A DNA stretch of 64,000 bases from NCBI GenBank assembly GCA_030654805.1, contig JAURWR010000069.1, positions 33,431-97,430 on the forward strand. The letters run 5' to 3'. Position 1 is the first letter of the stretch. Every line of letters starts with the position of its first letter. Of this stretch, positions 1-11,684 are shown one piece after another. This DNA comes from Burkholderiaceae bacterium. Lineage in GTDB: Bacteria > Pseudomonadota > Gammaproteobacteria > Burkholderiales > Burkholderiaceae_C. The position numbers and the translations under genes were made by a program. Below the pieces are notes generated by a model, which did no database searches, was not told the origin of the DNA, and saw only the letters and a program-made list of their open reading frames with translations.

Positions 1-1
1 G

Positions 2-1237
2 GCCTGGCGAGCACGCATCCCCGCCGTCAACTCGGCCCTGCTGGCCGCGCTGTTCTTCCTCGTCCCGACACAGATTGCACCCGCCTATGTGCTGACGGCG
101 GTGATGCTTGCGTTGTGGATCATCGAGGGACAGCTGAAGTCCAAGTGGCAGGCGCTGCGCACCAACCCGGTGTTCTGGATCTTCCAGGCCTACTTCGGGT
201 GGTTCGTCGTGTCGCTGGCCTGGACCGACGACATGACTGCCGGGCGGAGCATGGTGTCGCGCCACCTGTTCTTCCTGCTGGCGGCGCTGTACTTCACGGT
301 GGCGCGGCGCGAGCACACCGTGCGCTACCTCATTGCATTCACCACGGGTGTGCTGATGTGCGAGGTCCTGGCCAGCTACAACTGGCTGCAGTTGAACCTC
401 TACCCGCAGTGGCCGGCGAGTCTGCGTGCGGCCAAGGACGCCATGGAGACCGCGCCCTTCGTCGACCGCATCATGTTCGGTCCGACCCTCGCGTTCGCCG
501 GCTACATCGCGGCCTGGCAAGCCCTGGCGTGTCGCCGGGCCGGCCGCCGCAGCGCAGCGCTGGCTTGGGCGTCGAGCTGGCTGGTCACCATCGGCGTGCT
601 GAGCTTCTCGGGCAGCCGCACCGGCATGCTCGGCTTCTCGCTGATGATGGCCGTGCTGACCCTGCAGACAGGGTCCCGGCATCGCTGCTGGGCCGCTGCG
701 GGTGCCGTGGTGGTGCTGGTCGGTAGCGTCGGGGGGCTCTATGCAATCAGCGACAGCATCACCCGCCAGCGGGTGCTCGACGGCTTCGCAGAGGCGCGCA
801 ATCTCGAAGGTGCCGTCAACTTGTCGGTTTCACTGCGCTACACGATGGCCGTCAACACGCTGCACGTCATCTCCGAGCATCCCTGGCTGGGCGTGGGTGC
901 GGGTGATTTCGTGACCGCCTACCGGGAGGTAAACACGCGCCGCTCGCCGGCCTGGAACGTGCCACGAAACCCGCACAACCAGCTGCTGTTCACCATGGCC
1001 ACCACCGGCATCCTCGGCGGTGTGCTGCTGCTTGCGGTGTGGTTCGCACCGCCGTGGCTCAACCGCCGCAGGCCGGACGGTCTCAACGCGTTGCGCGTCG
1101 GCCTGCCGGTGTTCTTCTTCACGATCTGCCTCGCCGAGTCGTACCTGTGGCGCACCAACACCGCGTTGATGTTCGCGTTGTTCTCGGCGCTGCTTTACGG
1201 GCCCGTCTGCAAGCCCGCGCCGCCGACCGGGCCCTGA
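2..1237 (+). CDS. O-antigen ligase / Wzy-like membrane protein, 5'-truncated by window edge
   Basis: The reading frame is open from base 2, so the gene starts outside the window and 411 residues are visible. The product is a multi-pass inner-membrane protein: many hydrophobic segments alternate with short Arg-rich loops. A large loop in the second half carries the HPWLGVGAGDF stretch and the PHNQLL motif typical of O-antigen ligase (WaaL) and polymerase (Wzy) family proteins, which transfer undecaprenyl-linked glycans in the periplasm. Ligase and polymerase cannot be told apart from this part. It ends 156 bases before kdpF, on the same strand but probably in a separate unit. Confidence 0.75.
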   Translation, partial: AWRARIPAVNSALLAALFFLVPTQIAPAYVLTAVMLALWIIEGQLKSKWQALRTNPVFWIFQAYFGWFVVSLAWTDDMTAGRSMVSRHLFFLLAALYFTVARREHTVRYLIAFTTGVLMCEVLASYNWLQLNLYPQWPASLRAAKDAMETAPFVDRIMFGPTLAFAGYIAAWQALACRRAGRRSAALAWASSWLVTIGVLSFSGSRTGMLGFSLMMAVLTLQTGSRHRCWAAAGAVVVLVGSVGGLYAISDSITRQRVLDGFAEARNLEGAVNLSVSLRYTMAVNTLHVISEHPWLGVGAGDFVTAYREVNTRRSPAWNVPRNPHNQLLFTMATTGILGGVLLLAVWFAPPWLNRRRPDGLNALRVGLPVFFFTICLAESYLWRTNTALMFALFSALLYGPVCKPAPPTGP

Positions 1238-1299
1238 GCAGTGCACGAGCCCGAACCGACTGATCTGGCGGCAGGGGCCGATCCGCGATCGATGCAGCG

Positions 1300-1316
1300 T
1301 TTACACCGCATTTACG
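1300..1316 (+). promoter_or_regulatory. putative KdpE operator (direct repeat) upstream of kdpF
   Basis: TTTACA, five bases (CCGCA), then TTTACG: an imperfect 6-5-6 direct repeat 78 bases before the kdpF start. The E. coli KdpE site upstream of kdpFABC also has two T-rich hexamers spaced by five bases. A T-rich stretch (about 1330-1346) lies between it and the Shine-Dalgarno at 1381-1387. The sequence shows the repeat; its role is inferred from position and from the linked kdpDE genes. Confidence 0.4.
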
Positions 1317-1393
1317 CCCGCACCCGACATTTTTAGACCGTTTTTTCGTCGCCCTCCTTACGCTCTGTGAAACAGGCATGAAGGAGGTTCGCG

Positions 1394-1501
1394 ATGGAAT
1401 GGCTCTGGTGGATTCTGTTTGCCGCGCTGTGCGCCAGCATCGGCGCGCTGGTGGCGGTTTGCTCGCGAGTCGCTGCACGACCCGAGGGTCTGCGGCCATG
1501 A
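1394..1501 (+). CDS. kdpF: KdpF, small subunit of the Kdp potassium ATPase
   Basis: Thirty-five residues with one N-terminal hydrophobic segment ([20 protein letters not shown]) and a short basic tail, the size and form of KdpF, a lipid-like stabiliser of the KdpABC complex in the inner membrane. An excellent Shine-Dalgarno (AAGGAGG, 1381-1387) sits seven bases before the ATG. The stop codon overlaps the kdpA ATG (ATGA, 1498-1501), so kdpF and kdpA are translationally coupled. KdpF is poorly conserved, so the call rests on position, length and topology. Confidence 0.8.
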   Translation: MEWLWWILFAALCASIGALVAVCSRVAARPEGLRP

Positions 1502-3282
1502 CATCACAGATGGTGATCCTGCTGGTGGCCTACGTCGCTGCCGTTTTGACACTCGCGGTGCCGATGGGCCGCTGGCTCGCGGCGGTGGCCGAAGGCCGAC
1601 TCGCACGCCTGCAACGCCTCGACGGCGCGTTGCTGCGCATCTGCGGCGCCCGTGCCGACCGCGAGCAGGGCTGGCGCGACTACACGGTCGCGCTGCTCGC
1701 CTTCAACATCATCGGCGTGATCGTCGTCTACGCCCTGCAACGGCTCCAGGGCGCTCTGCCCTTGAACCCGCAGGAACTCGGTGCGATCGCTCCCGATTCG
1801 GCGTTCAACACCGCCGTCAGCTTCGTCACCAACACCAACTGGCAGGGATACAGCGGTGAGGTGACGATGGGCTACGGGGTGCAGATGCTCGGACTCGCAG
1901 TGCAGAACTTCCTGTCGGCGGCCACCGGCATGGCGGTCGCGTTCGCGCTGATTCGCGGCTTCGCGCGAGGACAACCCCAGAGCGGCGCCGCGACGATCGG
2001 CAACTTCTGGGTCGATGTCACGCGCAGCACGCTGTACGTGCTGCTGCCCTTGAGTCTCGTCTTCGCCGTCGTGCTGTCCAGCCAGGGCGTGTTGCAGAAC
2101 TTCAAGCCGTATACCGAGGTGTCGCTGATCGACCCGGTCGCCTACAGCGATGCCGGTCCGGCCGGCGCCGACGGCCAGCCGACGCAGGTCGCCCAAACCG
2201 CGACCACGCAGACGCTGCCGATGGGCCCGATCGCATCGCAGGAGGCGATCAAGATGGTCGGCACCAACGGCGGTGGCTTCCTCAACGCGAACTCGGCACA
2301 CCCGTTCGAGAACCCGACGCCGTGGGTCAACGTGATGCAGATGCTGGCGATCTTCCTGATTCCGGCCGGCCTGTGTCTCGCGTTCGGGCAGATGGTCGGC
2401 GACCGGCGCCAGGGCTGGGCGCTGCTGATCGCGATGACGGCGATCTTCGTCGCCGCCGTGGTCGCGATCATGCTCGCCGAGCAGTCTGGCAACCCGAAGC
2501 TGGCGGCGCTGGGCGTCGACCAGGCCGCCAGCGTGTTGCAGAGCGGCGGCAACATGGAAGGCAAGGAGACGCGCTTCGGCATCGCCCACAGTTCGCTGTT
2601 CGCCGCCGTCACCACCGCTGCGTCGTGCGGTGCGGTGAACGGCATGCACGGCTCGTTCACCCCGCTCGGCGGCGCGGTTCCGATGCTGCTGATGCAGCTC
2701 GGCGAGGTGGTGTTCGGCGGCGTCGGATCGGGCCTGTACGGCATGCTGATCTTCGCGGTGCTGGCGGTGTTTCTGGCGGGGCTGATGATCGGTCGCACGC
2801 CCGAGTACCTGGGCAAGAAAATCGAGCCGACCGAGATGAAGCTGGTCGCGATCGCGGTCCTGATGACGCCGATGCTGGTGCTGATCGGCACCGCGATCGC
2901 GGTCAGCACCGACGCGGGCCGCGCCGGTCCGCTGAATCCGGGCGCTGCGGGCTACTCGGAAATCCTCTACGCGCTCTCGTCGGCGGCCAACAACAACGGC
3001 AGCGCGTTCGCCGGGCTGTCGGCCAACACACCGTTCTACAACGCGCTGCTCGGCATCGCGATGTGGATCGGCCGCTTCGGCGTCATCGTCCCGGTGCTCG
3101 CGATCGCCGGCACGCTGGCCGCAAAGAAGCGGGTGGAAGACGGCCGAACCGCTGCGATGCCGACGCACGGTCCTCTGTTCATCGTGCTGCTGGTGTCCAC
3201 GGTGCTGCTGGTCGGCGCATTGACCTACCTGCCCTCGCTGGCACTCGGTCCGGTGGTCGAACAACTCAACCTTTACAAGTAA
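1498..3282 (+). CDS. kdpA: Potassium-transporting ATPase subunit KdpA
   Basis: 594 residues, within the normal KdpA range. KdpA is the potassium-selective channel-like subunit that takes K+ from the periplasm in the KdpFABC complex. The four selectivity-filter repeats are visible: [47 protein letters not shown] and [13 protein letters not shown], each in a two-helix hairpin. I chose the ATG at 1498 because it overlaps the kdpF stop; an upstream extension to 1378 would read through kdpF out of frame. It is followed by AAGGAGG and kdpB after ten bases. Confidence 0.97.
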   Translation: MTSQMVILLVAYVAAVLTLAVPMGRWLAAVAEGRLARLQRLDGALLRICGARADREQGWRDYTVALLAFNIIGVIVVYALQRLQGALPLNPQELGAIAPDSAFNTAVSFVTNTNWQGYSGEVTMGYGVQMLGLAVQNFLSAATGMAVAFALIRGFARGQPQSGAATIGNFWVDVTRSTLYVLLPLSLVFAVVLSSQGVLQNFKPYTEVSLIDPVAYSDAGPAGADGQPTQVAQTATTQTLPMGPIASQEAIKMVGTNGGGFLNANSAHPFENPTPWVNVMQMLAIFLIPAGLCLAFGQMVGDRRQGWALLIAMTAIFVAAVVAIMLAEQSGNPKLAALGVDQAASVLQSGGNMEGKETRFGIAHSSLFAAVTTAASCGAVNGMHGSFTPLGGAVPMLLMQLGEVVFGGVGSGLYGMLIFAVLAVFLAGLMIGRTPEYLGKKIEPTEMKLVAIAVLMTPMLVLIGTAIAVSTDAGRAGPLNPGAAGYSEILYALSSAANNNGSAFAGLSANTPFYNALLGIAMWIGRFGVIVPVLAIAGTLAAKKRVEDGRTAAMPTHGPLFIVLLVSTVLLVGALTYLPSLALGPVVEQLNLYK

Positions 3283-3292
3283 GGAGGACGTG

Positions 3293-5470
<2,178 letters not shown>

Positions 5471-5480
5471 GGAGACTTCG

Positions 5481-6071
5481 ATGAATCTGTTACAGGACAC
5501 TCTGCGTCCCGCCTTCTCTGTATTCATGCTGCTGACCGCGATCACCGGCATCGCGTATCCGCTGGCCGTGACCGGCATCGCGCAGGGCGCGTTCCCGGCG
5601 GCGGCCAATGGCTCGCTGGTCGTGGTCGACGGCAAGGCGGTCGGCTCGTCGCTGATCAGCCAGGCCTTCAGCGCACCGAAGTATTTCTGGTCGCGACCGT
5701 CGGCGACCGGACCGATGCCGAACAACGCGGGGGCGTCGAGCGGGTCGAACCTGGGCACCAACAACCCGGCGCTGATCGACGCAGTGACCTCGCGCATCGC
5801 GGCGCTGCGGGCGGCCGATCCGGGCAACACGGCTGCGGTGCCGATCGACCTGGTCACGGCCTCTGGCAGCGGGCTCGATCCGGAGATCAGCCTCGCGGCT
5901 GCGGCCTATCAGGCACCTCGCGTGGCGCGTTCACGCGGGATGGATCCGGCAACGGTGCAGTCGTTGATCGAGCACCATGCGGTGCGACCGTGGCTGGGGG
6001 TGGTCGGCGAGCCACGCGTCAACGTGTTGGCGTTGAACTTGGCGTTGGACGCTGTCAGGGTGGCTCCTTGA
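5481..6071 (+). CDS. kdpC: Potassium-transporting ATPase subunit KdpC
   Basis: 196 residues, the normal KdpC length. It has one N-terminal transmembrane helix (about residues 10-35) and a periplasmic domain with the family stretches SQAFSAPKYFWSRPS, SGSNLGTNNPAL and DLVTASGSGLDPEIS. KdpC stabilises the complex and raises ATP affinity of KdpB. The ATG at 5481 is ten bases after the kdpB stop and follows GAGGAG. It closes the kdpFABC operon; a long inverted repeat then separates it from kdpD. Confidence 0.96.
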   Translation: MNLLQDTLRPAFSVFMLLTAITGIAYPLAVTGIAQGAFPAAANGSLVVVDGKAVGSSLISQAFSAPKYFWSRPSATGPMPNNAGASSGSNLGTNNPALIDAVTSRIAALRAADPGNTAAVPIDLVTASGSGLDPEISLAAAAYQAPRVARSRGMDPATVQSLIEHHAVRPWLGVVGEPRVNVLALNLALDAVRVAP

Positions 6072-6097
6072 ATGAGCTTTTTTCTTTGAGTGAGACC

Positions 6098-6490
6098 GCG
6101 CCGGGATTTCGCCCCGGCAGGCGAGTTACCTTTTTCTGCTGGCCCAGAAAAAGGTAACCCAAAAAGAGGGCCTCGAACACCAGCCGATTTGGGTGTCACG
6201 CTGCGGCCAGAAGGCTGACGGCAGAGGCTCTGCATGAGAACAGTCACCGGACCCCGGCCACGGGCACCTCGCTAACGCCAATCCGCTTGTTCTCGTTTCG
6301 ACTGAACGTTAGCGAGGAAACCGATGAAGTAGTTCAGCGTGTGTTCTCGAGCCAGAGCCTCTGAAGGAGGTGTGCAGCCGAAGCGCACCGCTCAAATGGC
6401 TGGTGTTCGGCCCCTCTTCTTTGGTTACGTTCTTCTGGGGCAGCAGAAGAAAGTGACTCGGCAGCCGGGCCGAAACCCGGCGGGCTGCAT
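6098..6490. repeat. ~390-bp nested imperfect inverted repeat between kdpC and kdpD
   Basis: Several blocks of the left half recur as reverse complements in mirrored order in the right half. GCCTCGAACACCAGCCGATT (from 6170) pairs with AAATGGCTGGTGTTCGGCCC (from 6394). GAGTTACCTTTTTCTGCTGG (from 6123) pairs with the region 6425-6458. AGAGGCTCTGCATGAGAACA (from 6223) pairs with 6342-6362. At the centre CCTCGCTAACG (from 6268) pairs with CGTTAGCGAGG (from 6307). The left arm itself holds a hairpin (GTTACCTTTTT/AAAAAGGTAAC). No gene fits here. It looks like a dispersed non-coding palindromic or MITE-like element of Burkholderiales. Confidence 0.7.
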
Positions 6491-6570
6491 CGAAAGGCAA
6501 ATCACGCCCGCCGGGGCGGACACCCGGCGCGGTCCACCGACAGCAAGCCACCTTGCATAGACTGCCATCA

Positions 6571-9360
6571 ATGACCGACGACCCGTCCCGTCCCAACCCC
6601 GACGTCTTGCTCGCCCGCGCACAAGCCGAAGAAGCCAAGGCCTCTCGCGGCAAGCTGAAGATCTTCTTCGGCGCATCGGCCGGCGTCGGCAAGACCTACG
6701 CGATGCTGAAAGCCGCGCAGCAGTTGCGTTCGCAGGGCGTCGACGTGGTGATCGGCCTGGTCGAGACGCACGGCCGCAGCGAGACCGCAGCGCAGTTGCA
6801 GGGCCTGGAGGTGCTGCCCAGGCGCAGCGTCGAACGCAGCGACAAGAAGGCGGCTGCATCCATCGGCGAATTCGACCTCGACGCCGCGCTGGCCCGCCAC
6901 CCAGCCGTCCTGGTGGTCGACGAGCTGGCCCACAGCAACGCCGCCGGATCGCGTCACCCGAAGCGCTGGCAGGACATCGACGAGCTGCTCGTCGCCGGCA
7001 TCGACGTCATCTCCGCTGTCAACGTGCAGCACATCGAGAGCCTGAACGACGTGGTCGGTGGCATCACCGGCATCCGGGTCTGGGAGACCGTGCCCGACCG
7101 GGTGTTCGACGAGGCGGACGAGGTGGTGCTGGTCGACCTGCCGACCGACGACCTGTTGCGACGGCTGCAGCAGGGCCAGGTCTATCTGCCAGAACAGGCC
7201 GAGCGCGCGGTACAGAACTTCTTTCGCAAGGGCAACCTGATGGCGCTGCGCGAACTGGCGCTGCGTCGCACGGCCGAGCGCGTCGACGACGAGGTGCGCA
7301 GCTACCGGCGCAATATGGTGCATGGCGGCGAGCGCACGGTGTGGCAGACCAGCGATGCGCTGCTGGTGTGTCTGGGCCCGCAGGACGGGGCCGACAAGCT
7401 GGTGCGCGCAGCGAGCCGCCGCGCCTCGCGCAGCAACGCACCGTGGCATGCGGTGTATGTGGAAACGCCGACGCTGCAGCGTCTGCCGGAATCCCGGCGC
7501 CGCACCATCCTGCGCACGCTCAAGCTGGCCGAGTCGCTGGGGGCGAGCACGGCCACCTTGACGGGTCAGAACGCCGCCGATGCGGTGGTCGCCTACGCGC
7601 AAGAGCACAACCTGGGCACGCTGGTGGTCGGTCGCCCGAGCCGGGGCGGCGGGCCGATGGCAGCGTTGCTGCGTCGGTGGCGCGGTCCGCAGTTCGTCGA
7701 GCGGGTGGCGGCACTCGCGCCCGAGGTGGAGCTGATGGTGGTCACGCTGGACAGCACCGTTCGCCCGGCCGGTGCGGTGGCACGCGAAGACGCACCGCCG
7801 GGACGCGCGCCCCCCTGGAACGGCCTCGCCTGGGCACTCGCGTCCAGTGCACTGCTGACTGCACTGGCGACGCCACTGGTTCCGTTCCTGGACCTCGCCA
7901 ACATCATCATGCTGTTCCTGCTGGTGGTCGTCGGCGTGGCGGTGAAGTTCGGGCGGCGCGCCGCATTTGCGTCGGCGGTGCTGAACGTGATCGCGTTCGA
8001 CTACTTCTTCGTGCAGCCGCGTTTCTCGTTCGCGGTCAGCGACGTGCAGTACCTGGTGACCTTCGCGGTGATGATGATCGTCGGGCTGGTGGTGGGGCAG
8101 CTCACAGCCAGTCTGCGCTACCAGGCCCGCATCGCTCGGTATCGAGAGGACCGCGCGCGTTGCCTCTACGAAATGTCGCGCGAGCTCGGCGTGGTCCTGA
8201 CGCAGGAGCAGGTGGCCGAGGTCAGCGACAAGTATGTCGAAATGGGCTTCCGCGCCAAGGCGTCGGTGCTGTGCCCCGACGCCAGTGGCCGCCTGGTCAA
8301 CGCGTCGCCGCGTAGCGGTGACGCGCCGCAGCTCGATTTCGGCATCGCGCAATGGGCCTACGACCACGCCGAGGCGGCCGGAGCAGGCACCGACACACTG
8401 CCGGCAAGCCCGCTGCTCTACGTGCCGCTGAAGGCGCCGATGCGCACGCGCGGCGTGATCGCTGTCGAGCCGGCCAACCCGCGCCTGCTGATGATTCCAG
8501 AACAGCGGCAGCTGCTCGACACCTATGCTGCGCTGGTCGCGATCGCGATCGAACGGGTGCACTTCGTCACCGTCGCGCAGGAGACCCTGGTGACGATGGA
8601 GTCCGAACGGCTGCGCAATTCGCTGCTGGCCGCGCTCTCGCACGATCTGCGCACGCCGCTGACATCGCTGGTCGGGCTGAGCGAGTCGCTGACCCATGCG
8701 CTGCGTCGCGATGGCTCTCCGCAAAGCACGGCAGCGCAGGCCATCCACACGCAAGCGCTGCGCACGGCTCAACTGGTCAACAACCTGCTCGACATGGCAC
8801 GGCTGCAGGCCGGCGCCGTGACCCTGAGGCGAGACTGGCAGTCGCTCGAGGAGCTCGCCGGCAGCGCGATCCGCTCGATCGAAGGCGCGCTGGCGGCGCA
8901 CCCAGTGCGGGTGAATCTGCCAACCGACCTGCCGCTGCTGCATGGCGACGCGGTGCTGCTCGAGCGGGTGCTGGTCAACCTGCTCGAGAACGCTGCGAAA
9001 TACACGCCGCCCGGCACAACGATCACGCTCGGCGCACGTCAGGAGGGCGAGCGGATCGCGGTCGAGGTCAGCGACGAAGGCCCCGGCCTGCCGGTCGATG
9101 TGACCCCGAGCCCTGAGGCCGGCACGCCCGCAGAGGCCAGCGAACGGTTGTTCGACAAGTTCACCCGCGGCGCGAAGGAGTCGAGCACGCCCGGTGTCGG
9201 CCTGGGCCTCGCCATTTGCCGTGCGATCGTGCAGGCACACGGCGGGAGCATCGGCGCGGCCAACCGCACGGCGCCGCAACACGGTGCGGTGTTCCGTTTC
9301 ACGCTGCCGCACGTGCCCTCGCCGCCCCTCGCTGAGGGGTCGGCGATGATCCCGGACTGA
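6571..9360 (+). CDS. kdpD: KdpD osmosensitive K+ sensor histidine kinase
   Basis: 929 residues. Domains in order: N-terminal KdpD domain with a Walker-A-like GASAGVGKTY (residues 34-43); a universal-stress-protein-like domain (about 240-390); four closely spaced membrane helices (about 410-510); a GAF-type region (about 530-660); a HisKA domain with the phosphorylated His691 in LSHDLRTPLTSL; and an ATPase domain with N-, G1- and G2-box motifs. It senses potassium and turgor and phosphorylates KdpE. I chose the ATG at 6571; a TTG 18 bases upstream is in frame. The inverted-repeat element separates it from kdpC, so it may have its own promoter. Confidence 0.96.
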   Translation: MTDDPSRPNPDVLLARAQAEEAKASRGKLKIFFGASAGVGKTYAMLKAAQQLRSQGVDVVIGLVETHGRSETAAQLQGLEVLPRRSVERSDKKAAASIGEFDLDAALARHPAVLVVDELAHSNAAGSRHPKRWQDIDELLVAGIDVISAVNVQHIESLNDVVGGITGIRVWETVPDRVFDEADEVVLVDLPTDDLLRRLQQGQVYLPEQAERAVQNFFRKGNLMALRELALRRTAERVDDEVRSYRRNMVHGGERTVWQTSDALLVCLGPQDGADKLVRAASRRASRSNAPWHAVYVETPTLQRLPESRRRTILRTLKLAESLGASTATLTGQNAADAVVAYAQEHNLGTLVVGRPSRGGGPMAALLRRWRGPQFVERVAALAPEVELMVVTLDSTVRPAGAVAREDAPPGRAPPWNGLAWALASSALLTALATPLVPFLDLANIIMLFLLVVVGVAVKFGRRAAFASAVLNVIAFDYFFVQPRFSFAVSDVQYLVTFAVMMIVGLVVGQLTASLRYQARIARYREDRARCLYEMSRELGVVLTQEQVAEVSDKYVEMGFRAKASVLCPDASGRLVNASPRSGDAPQLDFGIAQWAYDHAEAAGAGTDTLPASPLLYVPLKAPMRTRGVIAVEPANPRLLMIPEQRQLLDTYAALVAIAIERVHFVTVAQETLVTMESERLRNSLLAALSHDLRTPLTSLVGLSESLTHALRRDGSPQSTAAQAIHTQALRTAQLVNNLLDMARLQAGAVTLRRDWQSLEELAGSAIRSIEGALAAHPVRVNLPTDLPLLHGDAVLLERVLVNLLENAAKYTPPGTTITLGARQEGERIAVEVSDEGPGLPVDVTPSPEAGTPAEASERLFDKFTRGAKESSTPGVGLGLAICRAIVQAHGGSIGAANRTAPQHGAVFRFTLPHVPSPPLAEGSAMIPD

Positions 9361-9394
9361 TCCACCGGAATCTGCACGGTCACCCACGAACTGC

Positions 9395-10087
9395 ATGGAC
9401 AGCGCCGCACGCATCCTGGTCGTCGAGGACGACGCCGATATTCGGCGCTTCGTGCGCCAGACGCTGGTCGCCGATGGCTACACCGTGCACGAGGCCGAGA
9501 CGCAGCAACGCGGGTTGATCGAGGCCGGCACGCGCAAGCCCGACCTGCTGATCCTCGACCTGGGCCTGCCCGACGGCGATGGCATCGACCTGATCCGCGA
9601 CCTGCGTGGCTGGAGCGCGATGCCGGTGATCGTGCTGTCGGCGCGGGTGGCCGAGGACGACAAGATCGCCGCGCTGGATGCGGGGGCCGACGACTACCTG
9701 ACCAAGCCTTTCGGCGTCGGCGAGCTCTTGGCGCGCGTGCGTGCGGCGCTGCGCAGGCGGGCGACGCCCGAAGCGACGCCAACCACCATGGTGCGCTTCG
9801 GAGACATCGAGTTCAACCTGATCGACCGCCGCGTCACCCGCAGCGGCGAGCACGTGCATCTGACGCCGATCGAATACAAGCTGGCGGCGCTGCTGGTGTC
9901 GAACGAAGGCAAGGTGCTGACGCAGCGGCAGCTGCTGCGCGAAGTGTGGGGGCCCGGCGCCACCCTGCACAACCACTACCTGCGCATCTACATGGGCCAC
10001 CTGCGCCAGAAGCTCGAAGCCGACCCGGCGCGGCCGAAGCACCTGATCACCGAGACAGGCATCGGCTACCGCTTCGTGTCCGACTGA
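9395..10087 (+). CDS. kdpE: KdpE response regulator
   Basis: 230 residues. It has an N-terminal receiver domain with the acidic pocket (VEDDAD), phospho-acceptor Asp55 in LILDLGLPDGDG and the conserved Lys in TKPFG, then an OmpR/PhoB winged-helix domain ending HLITETGIGYRF. KdpE is the partner of KdpD and activates kdpFABC under potassium limitation. It lies 34 bases after kdpD on the same strand. A candidate binding site is present at 1300-1316. Confidence 0.95.
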   Translation: MDSAARILVVEDDADIRRFVRQTLVADGYTVHEAETQQRGLIEAGTRKPDLLILDLGLPDGDGIDLIRDLRGWSAMPVIVLSARVAEDDKIAALDAGADDYLTKPFGVGELLARVRAALRRRATPEATPTTMVRFGDIEFNLIDRRVTRSGEHVHLTPIEYKLAALLVSNEGKVLTQRQLLREVWGPGATLHNHYLRIYMGHLRQKLEADPARPKHLITETGIGYRFVSD

Positions 10088-10190
10088 GCAACTGCGCCCC
10101 GGCTGACGAGTCCGTCTTGCAAAGCCGATACGATCGGCCTCAGGCAGGCGTGCCTTCGCACGTCCCGGTTCCAACCCGAAAGGACAGCTC

Positions 10191-10538
10191 ATGCAAACCA
10201 CTTCTTCCGGACTGCAATTTGAAGACACGATCGACGGCACCGGAGACGAGGCAGTGTCCGGTCAGCATGTCAGCGTGCACTACACAGGCTGGCTCTACAG
10301 CAATGGTGTCAAGGGTGCCAAGTTCGACAGCAGCAAGGACCGCGGCGATCCGTTCAAGTTCTATCTGGGTGCCGGTCAGGTGATCCGCGGCTGGGACGAG
10401 GGCGTGGTCGGCATGCGGGTCGGTGGCACCCGGGTGCTGGTGATTCCGCCCGATCTGGGCTACGGCGCACGTGGTGCTGGTGGCGTGATCCCGCCTGACG
10501 CGACGCTGATGTTCGAGGTCGAGTTGCTCGACATCTGA
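10191..10538 (+). CDS. FKBP-type peptidyl-prolyl cis-trans isomerase
   Basis: 115 residues forming a single FKBP domain with no signal peptide, so cytoplasmic. Typical stretches are [43 protein letters not shown] and the C-terminal [10 protein letters not shown]. These supply the aromatic pocket (Tyr, Phe, Trp) that catalyses proline isomerisation during protein folding. The Shine-Dalgarno GAAAGGA lies about ten bases before the ATG. It is a stand-alone gene between kdpE and a transglutaminase-like gene. Confidence 0.93.
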   Translation: MQTTSSGLQFEDTIDGTGDEAVSGQHVSVHYTGWLYSNGVKGAKFDSSKDRGDPFKFYLGAGQVIRGWDEGVVGMRVGGTRVLVIPPDLGYGARGAGGVIPPDATLMFEVELLDI

Positions 10539-10576
10539 CCAAAGCGCAGGCGACGGCAAGGCACCACACAAACTCC

Positions 10577-11533
10577 ATGTCGATCCAGTACGACATCACG
10601 CACACCACGGTGTACCGCTACAAGGAGCCGGTGAGCTTCGGTGAGCACCGCGTGATGTTCCGCCCGCGCGACAGCCACGATCTGCGCGTGCTCGCCACCG
10701 ACCTGAAGGTCAGTCCCGAAGCGATCGTGCGGATGATCCAGGATCCGCACTCCAACTCGGTGGCGTTGGTTCAGCCACTGACCTCGGCGCTCGAATTGCG
10801 CATCGTCTGCTCGTTCTCGATCGAGCACGCACACACCAACAACCTGGAATTGCCGGTGTCGGGCACGGCCGAGTTCTTCCCGTTCTCGTACACGACGGAC
10901 GAGCGATTCGATCTGGAGATGTACCTGCGCCCCCATCACGAGGACCCGCAGGGCAAGCTCATGGAATGGGCGCGCCAGTTCATCCGCACCGACGGCCCGA
11001 CTCGCACGAGGGACATGTTGGTCGCGATGAACGAGCACATCCGCAACCGCATGGTCTACCGCGGACGGGAGGAAGAAGGCACCCAGTCTCCACTGGTCAC
11101 GCTGAAGCTCGGCAGCGGCACCTGCCGCGACTTCGCGCTGCTGATGATGGAGGCCGCGCGAAGGTTGGGGGTGGCCGCCCGGTTCGTATCAGGCTATCTC
11201 TACGATCCGGCTCTGGACACGGCGGCCCCGGCAGACGAAGCCGGAACACCGAACTACACGCAGGGCGCTGGCAGTACCCATGCGTGGCTGCAGGCCTATC
11301 TTCCAGGTGCGGGCTGGGTGCCGTTCGACCCGACCAACAACCTGCTTGGTGGCAACCAGCTGATCCGCGTCGGCGTCGCGCGCGATCCCAGCCTGGCGGC
11401 ACCGGTATCGGGTAGCTGGTACGGGGCAGCAGACGCCTACCTAGGCATGGAAGCGTCGGTGGTTGTCCACCGCGTCTCGTCGGCAGACTGGCAACGAGAG
11501 CCGTCAAGCCAGGTCACTTCACCAGTCATGTAG
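10577..11533 (+). CDS. Transglutaminase-like cysteine protease family protein
   Basis: 318 residues. The N-terminal half is the beta-rich bacterial transglutaminase-like N domain (YDITHTTVYRYKEPVSFGEH). The core follows with a Cys-His-Asp triad: Cys183 in SGTCRDFALLMMEAARRLG, His in THAWLQAYLPG and Asp in WVPFDPTNN. There is no signal peptide. These proteins are probably peptidases or amidases; substrates are unknown. In many bacteria the gene sits beside alpha-E or circularly permuted ATP-grasp genes, which are absent here. Confidence 0.88.
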   Translation: MSIQYDITHTTVYRYKEPVSFGEHRVMFRPRDSHDLRVLATDLKVSPEAIVRMIQDPHSNSVALVQPLTSALELRIVCSFSIEHAHTNNLELPVSGTAEFFPFSYTTDERFDLEMYLRPHHEDPQGKLMEWARQFIRTDGPTRTRDMLVAMNEHIRNRMVYRGREEEGTQSPLVTLKLGSGTCRDFALLMMEAARRLGVAARFVSGYLYDPALDTAAPADEAGTPNYTQGAGSTHAWLQAYLPGAGWVPFDPTNNLLGGNQLIRVGVARDPSLAAPVSGSWYGAADAYLGMEASVVVHRVSSADWQREPSSQVTSPVM

Positions 11534-11684
11534 GAATCATCTGACGCACACTGCATGGGTCGGACGGCAAGACACGTCCGCAACGGTGGCGAGAATACAA
11601 ACAGGTTCAATCAATGATCCCGCGCAGCGCACTCCACCCCTCAAGCACCACGCCCCACCGAAACCTCATCGCCAAGCAGCACGC

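Noticed and set aside
6568..9414. 948-codon open frame on the minus strand over kdpD
   Set aside because: A shadow caused by GC-biased third positions in kdpD; composition is unlike a real protein.
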